64,000 bases of DNA, from positions 1-64,000 of the forward strand of contig CALWCE010000004.1 in assembly GCA_944376295.1 (NCBI GenBank), in the 5' to 3' direction. Under the pieces are notes generated by a model. The model saw nothing but the letters and a program-made list of their open reading frames with translations. It was not told the origin of the DNA and searched no databases. Position numbers and translations under genes: made by a program. Source of the DNA: an uncultured Clostridia bacterium. Its GTDB lineage: Bacteria; Bacillota; Clostridia; Christensenellales; Borkfalkiaceae. This document shows, one piece after another, positions 57,698 to 64,000 of the stretch (position 1 is its first letter; each line of letters starts with the position of its first letter).

Positions 57698-60364
57698 GTG
57701 CAAAGACAAGAGTTTTACAGCTGCCCGCAAGGCGACGTCGTCAACGACCTTGCGACGGACGCCCAGAAGGGCCTCACCGAAGAAGAGGCGCAGGCGCGGC
57801 TCGCGCGCTACGGCGAGAACAAGCTCAAAGAGCAGAAGAAAAAGAGCATGCTCGTCCGCTTCCTCGAACAGTTCAAGGACGTGATGATCATCATCCTGCT
57901 CATCGCGGCGTGCATTTCCTTCGGCGTCATCTGCTATCAGGTCGTCAACGGGAAGGAGAGCCCCATCGAATTCGTCGAGCCCGCCCTCATCGTCTTCATC
58001 GTCGTTCTGAACGCCGTCATGGGCGTCGTGCAGGAGAGCAAGGCGGAAAAGGCGCTCGAAGCGCTCAAAAACATGTCCGCCCCCCATGCGCGCGTGCTGC
58101 GCGACGGCAAGGAAAAGTTCATCCAGGCCTCCGCGCTCGTCCCCGGAGACGTCATCTACCTCGAAGCGGGCGACTTCGTCCCTGCGGACGCAAGGCTTCT
58201 GACGAGCTCCAACTTGAAATCGGAAGAATCTGCCCTCACGGGCGAGAGCGTGCCCGCCGAAAAGGACGCGCGCGCCGAAGTCAAGGGCAACGCCTCCGTC
58301 GGCGACAGGACGAACATGGTCTTCTCGGGCTGCTCGCTCACCTACGGTTCGGCGACCGCCGTCGTCACGGGCACGGGCATGAACACCGAGATGGGCAAGA
58401 TCGCAAACCTCCTCGCAGGCGAGAAGGAGACGCGCACCCCCCTTCAGAACAAGCTCGCGCAGCTCGGGAAATACCTCGGCATCGTCGCGCTCGCGGCGTG
58501 CGCCATCATCTTCATCATCGGCGCGTGCATGCCCAACAACCGAGGGATCGACCACTGGATCGAGCTCTTTATGACGGCAGTCTCGCTCGCCGTTTCGGCG
58601 ATCCCCGAAGGGCTGCCCGCCGTCGTCACCATCGTGCTCTCCATCGGCGTGACGCGCATGGTCAAAAAGAACGCCATCATCAAGCGCCTGCCCGCCGTGG
58701 AGACGCTGGGCTCCGCTTCCGTCATCTGCTCGGATAAGACGGGTACCCTCACCCAGAACCGCATGACGCTCGTCAAGACGTATGTGGACGGCGGCGAGGC
58801 TGCCCCCTTCGACCCCGCGAACACCGACGAAAAGACCAAACAGCTCCTCACCTGGGGGACGCTGTGCTGCGACGGCTCCGTCGAATTCGAAGGCGACAGG
58901 GAAGTGCACCTCGGCGACCCCACCGAGACCGCCATCGTGCTCGCCGCGCACAAGCTCGGCAACGAAAAGGAAGCCCTCAACGAGAGCTGCCCCCGCCTCG
59001 CTTCCCTCCCCTTCGACTCCGACCGCAAGCTGATGACGACCGTCAATAAGATCGACGGCAGGCTCGTCGCCGTCGTCAAGGGCGCGTTCGACGTCATGGC
59101 GCAGCGCTGCGTTGCGGGCGACATCGAAAAGGCGCGCCAAGTCAACGACGAAATGAGCGCGGACGCCCTCCGCGTGCTCGCCGTCGGCTATAAGGAGCTC
59201 GACGCCCTTTCCGAAGAACCCACGAGCGAAGAACTCGAATACGGGCTCACCTTCCTCGGGCTCGTCGGCATGATCGACCCCCCTCGCCCCGAAGCGAAGG
59301 AAGCCGTCGCCGTCTGCCGCAAGGCGGGCATCAAGCCCGTCATGATCACGGGCGACCACGTCATCACCGCCTCCGCCATCGCAAAGGAGCTCGGCATCCT
59401 GCTCGAAGGCGACAGAGCCATCACGGGCGCAGAACTCGACGCCATGAGCGAAGACGAACTCGACAAACAGGTCGAACACATCTCCGTCTATGCGCGCGTT
59501 TCGCCCGAAAATAAGATCCGCATCGTCAAGGCATGGCAGAAGAAAGGTCAGGTCGTCTCGATGACGGGCGACGGCGTCAACGACGCGCCCGCATTGAAGG
59601 CCGCCGACATCGGCTGCGCGATGGGCATCACGGGTACCGACGTTGCCAAGGGCGCCGCCGACATGACCCTCACCGACGACAACTTCGCGACCATCGTCGA
59701 CGCCGTCAAGGAAGGCCGCGGCATCTACTCCAACATCAAGAAGGTCGTGGGCTTCCTCCTCGGGACCAACATCTCCGAAGTCATCGTCGTCTTCCTTTCG
59801 ATGTGTATCTGGCAGATCTCCCCCTTCATCTCCATCCAGCTCCTTTGGATCAACCTCATCGGCGACTCCCTGCCCGCCATCGCGCTCGGCATGGAAAAAC
59901 TCGAGCCCGACGTCATGGACCACAAGCCGCGCTCTAAAAACGAGAGCATCTTCGCCCACGGCTACGGCATCCAGATCGTGCTGCAAGGCTGTATGTTCGC
60001 AGGATTGGCGCTCGCAAGCTACTGCATCGCCCGCTTCGGCTTCGGGCTCGGAGATGAGGCATGCAGCGCGGCGACCTTCTTTGTGCTCGCCCTCTCGCAG
60101 ACGCTCCACGCCTACAACATGCGTTCGGGGCACTCCCTCTTCAAAGTGGGGCCGTTCACGAACAAGTTCCTCAACATCGTCACGCTCATCGCGTTCGCGC
60201 TCATCGCGTTCGTCATGTTCACGCCCGGCGTCATGACGGTGTTCGGCTTCGGCAGCGAATATCTGCCCTGGCAGGTCTACGTCATCGGCATCGGGCTTTC
60301 CATCGTGCCCATCATCGTGATGGAGATCGCAAAGTCGCTCGAACTCGTGCGCCATCACAAGTAA
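57698..60364 (+). CDS. Calcium-type P-ATPase (P2A)
   Basis: An 888-residue protein starting with GTG (M-Q-R-Q-E-F-Y). Motifs in order: TGESVPAEK in the actuator domain (about 183), membrane helix 4 with AVSAIPEGLPAVVTIVLS, the phosphorylation site CSDKTGTLTQNRM (Asp about 347), KGAFDVM, the hinge MTGDGVNDAPALKAADIGCAMG, and helix 6 with WINLIGDSLPAIALGMEK. These match bacterial SERCA/PMR1-like Ca2+ exporters (YloB, LMCA1). It pumps Ca2+ (perhaps Mn2+) out of the cell. Ten helices are visible. Confidence 0.95.
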   Translation: MQRQEFYSCPQGDVVNDLATDAQKGLTEEEAQARLARYGENKLKEQKKKSMLVRFLEQFKDVMIIILLIAACISFGVICYQVVNGKESPIEFVEPALIVFIVVLNAVMGVVQESKAEKALEALKNMSAPHARVLRDGKEKFIQASALVPGDVIYLEAGDFVPADARLLTSSNLKSEESALTGESVPAEKDARAEVKGNASVGDRTNMVFSGCSLTYGSATAVVTGTGMNTEMGKIANLLAGEKETRTPLQNKLAQLGKYLGIVALAACAIIFIIGACMPNNRGIDHWIELFMTAVSLAVSAIPEGLPAVVTIVLSIGVTRMVKKNAIIKRLPAVETLGSASVICSDKTGTLTQNRMTLVKTYVDGGEAAPFDPANTDEKTKQLLTWGTLCCDGSVEFEGDREVHLGDPTETAIVLAAHKLGNEKEALNESCPRLASLPFDSDRKLMTTVNKIDGRLVAVVKGAFDVMAQRCVAGDIEKARQVNDEMSADALRVLAVGYKELDALSEEPTSEELEYGLTFLGLVGMIDPPRPEAKEAVAVCRKAGIKPVMITGDHVITASAIAKELGILLEGDRAITGAELDAMSEDELDKQVEHISVYARVSPENKIRIVKAWQKKGQVVSMTGDGVNDAPALKAADIGCAMGITGTDVAKGAADMTLTDDNFATIVDAVKEGRGIYSNIKKVVGFLLGTNISEVIVVFLSMCIWQISPFISIQLLWINLIGDSLPAIALGMEKLEPDVMDHKPRSKNESIFAHGYGIQIVLQGCMFAGLALASYCIARFGFGLGDEACSAATFFVLALSQTLHAYNMRSGHSLFKVGPFTNKFLNIVTLIAFALIAFVMFTPGVMTVFGFGSEYLPWQVYVIGIGLSIVPIIVMEIAKSLELVRHHK

Positions 60365-60378
60365 AAACAGACTTGTTT

Positions 60379-60412
60379 TTCGGCTGTCCTGCGGGGCAGC
60401 CGTTTTTTTTAG
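60379..60412 (+). terminator. Terminator after Ca-ATPase
   Basis: GGCTGTCC-TGCG-GGGCAGCC followed by G and eight T. It is followed by a 10-bp inverted repeat AGAGAACGAG/CTCGTTCTCT (about 60416-60463) of unknown role. Confidence 0.8.
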
Positions 60413-60532
60413 GGCTAGAGAACGAGAGTCGGTTATCGGCATCTCGTATCTCCCTCGTTCTCTATGTGTTTACATCGAAATAGTATGGCACAAAAAAACG
60501 GAATTGTGTGGCAACAATTGGGGATACAATAT

Positions 60533-60582
60533 GCAGGGCGTGTCTCCGATTGGAGCCACGCTTTTTCTTTGCCCTGCAAATT
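60533..60582 (+). promoter_or_regulatory. Leader with terminator-like hairpin before split lipoprotein gene
   Basis: GCGTGTCTCC (60538-60547) pairs with GGAGCCACGC (60552-60561), followed by five T, a terminator-like hairpin within the leader. A competing outer pairing GCAGGGC (60533-60539) with GCCCTGC (about 60571-60577) shares bases with it. A TACAAT box at 60523-60528 fits a -10 element just upstream. The arrangement suggests attenuation of the gene that starts at 60603. Confidence 0.45.
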
Positions 60583-60602
60583 CTACTATGGAGGAGAAAA
60601 TT

Positions 60603-62406
60603 ATGGCAGAGCAAAGACAAAACAATGTTGCGCTCACAGACGAAGAGAAAGAACAGCGCGCCAAAAAGCGGAACCGTACCGTCATCACCGTCGTTTCCGT
60701 TGCGGCAGCCGCCCTCGGTCTGGCTGCGTTCGCTGCCTGCAAAGACGATCAGTCGCCACCCCCCCCCCACGGAACACACCCACTCCTATTCCTCGTGGGT
60801 GGTCGTTGATGAGCCCACCTGCACGGAAGAAGGCTTGCGCGAAAGGACCTGCTCCTGCGGGGAAAAGGAGACGGAAATGATTGCGGCGCTCGGGCATACC
60901 GCGGGCGAAGCGGTCAGGGAGAACGAAAAGGAGCCCACCTGTACGGCGAAAGGCTCGTATGAAGAGGTCGTTTCCTGCACCGTGTGCGAGGAAGAAGTGA
61001 GCCGTAAGACGGTGGAAGTCGCGGCTTTGGGGCACACCGAGGGCGAGGCGGAGAAGGAGAACGAAGTCGCCGCCACTTGTACGGCGGCGGGTTCATATGA
61101 AGAGGTCGTCTGCTGCGCGGTCTGCGGCGAGGAACTCAACCGCAAGACCGTTACGGGTCAGGCTGCAGGTCACGACTATCATGGCGTCTTGACGACCGAA
61201 CCGCTTTGCACCACGGAAGGCGAGATGACATACACCTGCACCCGCTGCGGCGACAGCTACAAGGAGACCATCGTTCCCCTCGGTCACGACTGGGGCGAGA
61301 TGCAGCCGGGAACTGCCGCGACCTGTACCGAGAAAGGTTACAGCGATCACCGCGTCTGTTCTCGCTGCGGCATCGACGACGGCAACACCATCCCCGCCAA
61401 AGGACACACCTGGGGCGATTGGGAAGTGACGACGGAAGCCACCTGCACCGAGGCGGGCGAACAGACGCATATCTGCTCCGTCTGCGGAGACAAGGAGACG
61501 GAGGCTATCGCCGTTGATCCTACGGCGCACAAGCCCGATACGACGGACTATATCGCCGATGAAAAGGGGCATTGGTTTGCTTGTTCGCTCTGCGGCGGAA
61601 AAGCGTCTGTTGCCGAACACGATTACACAGGTAACGTGCAGAACTGCACCATCTGCGGCGTAACGGATAGCAAGTATTTTTATTTTGAACAAGTTTCCGA
61701 CGGTTACGGCATCGGGCAAAAAAGAGAGCTTGAATATAATCCCGGAGCAGGTATGAATACACCTGTAAACACTCAATTTGATGATATATTGAAGCTTCCA
61801 GATCATTTTAACGATTCGCCGATCACGCAAATCGTACTTGATCCACAAATTGACTATGACTCATTCGGCTGGAGCGGTGGTTTTGAGTTTAGCTACGTAA
61901 AGGAAATTATCCTGCCAGATTCCATCAAGACGATCCCCGAAAGGGCGTTTAATGAATGTCGTTTTCTTACAAGCATCACGCTCCCAGCCAACCTTGAAAC
62001 GATCGGAGATAAAGCATTTGCCTATTGTATAGCGCTTGAATCACTCAAGATTCCTGACAACGTTACTGCCATCGGTCAGCAAGCGTTTTATGACTGCGAA
62101 TCGCTTACAAGCATCGAGATCCCCGACAGTGTTACTTCGATTGGAGACAGCGCTTTTAGGGACTGCACGTCGCTTACAAGCATCACGATCCCCAACAGCG
62201 TCACTTCGATTGAAACCCGCGCTTTTGAGGGCTGCGACAATTTGACTTCTGTCGTGTTTGACGATACTACAAGCAAATGGGGAATGAAAAGATATTCTGA
62301 TTCCGTTAATATAACAGATACGTTTACGCCATCCACTCCCGAGGAAAATGCGAAAGCTCTTACGGATACCTATCTTAATCGTATATGGGAAAAACAAACC
62401 GACTAA
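60603..62406 (+). CDS. Surface lipoprotein with Cys-repeat and LRR_5 domains, split by a C10 tract
   Basis: The 5' part starts at ATG 60603 (GGAGGAG site): MAEQRQNNVALTDEEKEQRA, then a signal with lipobox LAAFAAC (about residue 46). At 60759-60768 ten C residues shift the frame: as written, translation ends at 60809 after 68 residues. Loss of one C joins it to an open frame to 62406. That downstream part has five or six repeats of the CTxxGxxxxxCxxCG type and LGH steps (treble-clef-like, about 60-280), then BspA-type LRR_5 repeats (IPDNVTAIGQQAF, IPDSVTSIGDSAF, IPNSVTSIETRAF). The whole would be about 600 residues and exposed on the cell. The tract suggests phase variation or a sequencing error. 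Confidence 0.8.
60759..60768. repeat. Poly-C(10) phase-variation tract
   Basis: Ten consecutive C residues lie within the coding region right after the lipobox and a short Lys-Asp-Asp-Gln-Ser linker. With 10 C the gene is out of frame; with 9 or 12 it would be in frame. Homopolymers of this length at the start of surface protein genes are typical contingency loci. Confidence 0.75.
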
Positions 62407-62425
62407 CGCCCATACCTCCTAACAA

Positions 62426-62460
62426 GGGAGCCTGCCGCAAGGCGGGCTCTCTTTCTGTTT
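62426..62460 (+). terminator. Terminators between lipoprotein gene and hpt
   Basis: GAGCCTGCC-GCAA-GGCGGGCTC followed by TCTTTCTGTTT ends the plus-strand gene. Another hairpin, GGCGCGCCGCGG with CCGCGGCGCGCC (about 62508-62536), lies downstream and can serve the convergent hpt transcript. Confidence 0.75.
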
Positions 62461-62558
62461 GTAACATGATGCGCCGCAGCGCCCGTTCCGCTCCTTCCCA
62501 TAAATGCGGCGCGCCGCGGCAAAACCGCGGCGCGCCATCTCTATTCTCTTTTTCCTTC

Positions 62559-63107
62559 TTACTTTTCGTAAATTTCGCGCTTCAGAACGCCGATATAAGG
62601 CAGATTACGGTAGCGCTGGGCATAATCGAGCCCGTAGCCCACGATGAACTCGTTGCCCACCGTAAAGCAGGAATAGTCCGCCTTCACGTCCACCTCCCGC
62701 CGCGAGGGCTTATCGAGTAGCGATACGACGGTGAACGACTTCGCCCCTCTGCCCCCCAACAGCTCCTTGAGCTTGACGAGCGTGTGACCGCTGTCTACAA
62801 TGTCTTCGACGAGCAGCACGTCCCGCCCCTCCACGGGCGCGGAGAGGTCCATCACGATCTTGGGCATGCCCGAAGAAGAGGAGCCCGAGCCGTAGGATGA
62901 GAGCGTCATGAAGTCCATCTGCACGGGCGTCTTCATCGCGCGCACCAGATCGCAGAAGAAGATGACGCTGCCCTTGAGCACCGAGACGGCGAGCGGCACC
63001 GTGCCTTCGAAGCGCTCATCCAGCCACGCCGCCGCCTTCTTCACCTGTGCCGCAATGTCTTCCGCCGTGAATAAAATGCGTTCGCAGTCATTGCCTTGTT
63101 CCATCAT
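62559..63107 (-). CDS. hpt: Hypoxanthine phosphoribosyltransferase
   Basis: A 182-residue enzyme. LAVSVLKGSVIFFCDLVRAM is the first phosphate segment, MDFMTLSSYGSGSSSSG the flexible loop, and VLLVEDIVDSGHTLVKLKEL the PRPP motif (about 98-117). The C-terminus NEFIVGYGLDYAQRYRNLPY is characteristic of bacterial Hpt. It salvages hypoxanthine and guanine with PRPP. It lies directly behind tilS, a conserved order in Firmicutes (tilS-hpt-ftsH); here the next downstream gene is the lipoprotein on the other strand, so ftsH is not adjacent. Confidence 0.96.
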   Translation of the reverse strand: MMEQGNDCERILFTAEDIAAQVKKAAAWLDERFEGTVPLAVSVLKGSVIFFCDLVRAMKTPVQMDFMTLSSYGSGSSSSGMPKIVMDLSAPVEGRDVLLVEDIVDSGHTLVKLKELLGGRGAKSFTVVSLLDKPSRREVDVKADYSCFTVGNEFIVGYGLDYAQRYRNLPYIGVLKREIYEK

Positions 63108-63141
63108 GTGTATCGTACCTCACTTTATGATTTCGTAAATG

Positions 63142-64000
63142 TTATGATCTCGTAAATGCGATAAGCCCCGCCCGCACCGTATTTTGCGTGCGTTTGATGC
63201 GCTCGGAAAGCTCCACGCCCGCGATGCAGAGCACTTCGCTCCCTTCGGCAAGGACGGGCAGCTCCCGCCCCACGCGCGCGGGGATCTTTCTTTCCGTCAG
63301 GAATTTTTTTAAGCTCTTTTGATGCCCGTTGCAGGGGAGAAAGGTATCCCCCTCCCGCCGCGTCCGCCACACCGCCCCTTCGGGTACGGCGGCAAGGTCG
63401 ACTTTCAGCACGCGCCCGCATGCCTTCGGCAGTTCAGGCGGTTCGCCCCGCAGGAAAGGCGGCTCGCCCGTGGTCTTAGTCGGCTCGCCCGTGGTCTTAG
63501 TCTGCCCGCCCGCGCCGAAGTCGCCCTCCCCCACTTCGAGCACGCCCCCGAACGCCTCTTTGCGCCCGAGGAAGAAGGGCAGTTCCCGCGCTTTGTGCGC
63601 CTCTTCCGCGCCTTCCTCTTGCGGCAGGAAGACGAGATCCGCCCCCTCGCGGTACACCGTGATGCCGCACGGGAGCCGCGTGGACCTGCCCGCCTGCGCC
63701 ACGGCGAGCTTTTTTAGCTCTTTCAAGTTGCTCTCCGTATAGTCGCGCGTGAGCCCCAGCGCCTTCATCGCCGCCAGGCAGGCGCGAAAGAAGACGGGCT
63801 CGGGAAGATCGGCAAAAACGCGCTTCTCCCCCTCCCCTCTCACTTCGCGCAGGGCGAGTTCCTGCAAAAACGCATCGTCGCGGACGGCGCGCTCCGCAAA
63901 GCGGACGAGGTTTTCCTTCGCCCCCGGCACCGCCCGTTCGAGCGCGGGCAGCACCTCGTGGCGGATGCGGTTGCGAGAAAGAGCGACGTCTGCGTTCGTC
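63142..64000 (-). CDS. tilS: tRNA(Ile)-lysidine synthase, C-terminal part
   Basis: The gene enters the window from the right edge, so only about 286 C-terminal residues are seen. SRNRIRHEVLPALERAVPGA is the conserved TilS segment after the PP-loop domain. The C-terminal domain with a GDTFLPCNGHQKSLKKFLTE segment and an IPARVGRELPVLAEGSEVLC segment matches the TilS tRNA-binding end. TilS makes lysidine in tRNA-Ile(CAU). An unusual insertion with a 21-base tandem repeat (63460-63501) encodes two copies of a Gly-Glu-Pro-Thr-Lys-Thr-Thr unit. hpt follows 34 bases downstream. Confidence 0.92.
   Translation of the reverse strand, partial: TNADVALSRNRIRHEVLPALERAVPGAKENLVRFAERAVRDDAFLQELALREVRGEGEKRVFADLPEPVFFRACLAAMKALGLTRDYTESNLKELKKLAVAQAGRSTRLPCGITVYREGADLVFLPQEEGAEEAHKARELPFFLGRKEAFGGVLEVGEGDFGAGGQTKTTGEPTKTTGEPPFLRGEPPELPKACGRVLKVDLAAVPEGAVWRTRREGDTFLPCNGHQKSLKKFLTERKIPARVGRELPVLAEGSEVLCIAGVELSERIKRTQNTVRAGLIAFTRS
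63460..63501. repeat. 21-bp tandem repeat inside tilS
   Basis: CGGCTCGCCCGTGGTCTTAGT occurs twice in direct succession (63460-63480 and 63481-63501), with a partial third similarity just to the left. Being a multiple of three it keeps the frame and inserts Thr/Gly/Glu/Pro-rich linker sequence between TilS domains. Confidence 0.8.

Noticed and set aside
56426..60442. A very long open frame on the minus strand opposite the Ca-ATPase and lipoprotein genes
   Set aside because: It is a GC-rich shadow frame with His/Asp/Arg-heavy composition; the plus strand contains complete P-ATPase motifs. Similar long antisense frames opposite the ABC exporter, dnaK and addA are rejected for the same reason.

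Overview
The window looks like a chromosome segment of an anaerobic Bacillota (Clostridia) bacterium. The core part is GC-rich and carries NfnAB-type flavin oxidoreductase, rubrerythrin, AddAB, PyrK/PyrD type 1B, a PyrR attenuator and consensus TTGACA-17-TATAAT promoters. The family-level origin (a Christensenellales-like gut lineage is possible) is inference only.

Positions 1 to about 17.5 kb form a mosaic of mobile modules, read mostly on the minus strand and less GC-rich than the rest. From left to right: (a) 1-6.5 kb, a module with a Zot-like ATPase, three envelope-targeted proteins, an HTH protein and a sigma-like regulator, best explained as a cryptic inovirus-like or related assembly module; (b) 6.9-8.7 kb, a zinc ribbon, an alpha/beta hydrolase and a TetR regulator; (c) 8.7-12 kb, two convergent large serine recombinases overlapping by 245 bp, one preceded by a nested 150-bp inverted repeat; (d) 12.4-15.3 kb, a strongly AT-rich block with a TIR-LRR-CutA fusion gene, a small unknown gene, a free-standing CutA1, a truncated DNA methyltransferase and an XRE repressor; (e) 15.35-17.4 kb, a probable structured RNA, a recognisable MobV-type oriT, a MobV relaxase and a small accessory gene. 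The mosaic ends next to tRNA-Ala(CGC), which is preceded by a degraded copy of its own 5' half.

From about 18 kb the sequence is conserved chromosome: HAD phosphatase, PlsC-like acyltransferase and GltS; DegV; nfnAB; an EFR1 flavodoxin/ferredoxin with a PP-loop ATPase; grpE-dnaK-dnaJ; the complete pyrimidine operon pyrR-B-C-F-K-(two small membrane proteins)-D-E behind a PyrR-responsive terminator; a metallophosphoesterase with a probably leaderless mRNA; a MarR-controlled heterodimeric ABC exporter; a tRNA-Gly(CCC) locus full of tRNA fragments and a 103-bp tandem repeat; a cysteine desulfidase-like enzyme; a duplicated structured RNA; an HtrA-type lipoprotein protease; rubrerythrin with two tiny genes; addB-addA; a lipoprotein; a Ca2+-type P-ATPase; a surface lipoprotein split by a C10 homopolymer; and hpt with the end of tilS.

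The most interesting items are the TIR-LRR-CutA/CutA1 operon (candidate defence system), the duplicated RNA at 46.2-46.5 kb with compensatory stem changes, the tRNA-fragment repeats sharing one tail sequence at two different tRNA loci, and the phase-variation tract at 60.76 kb. All calls were made by reading the sequence; no database search was possible.
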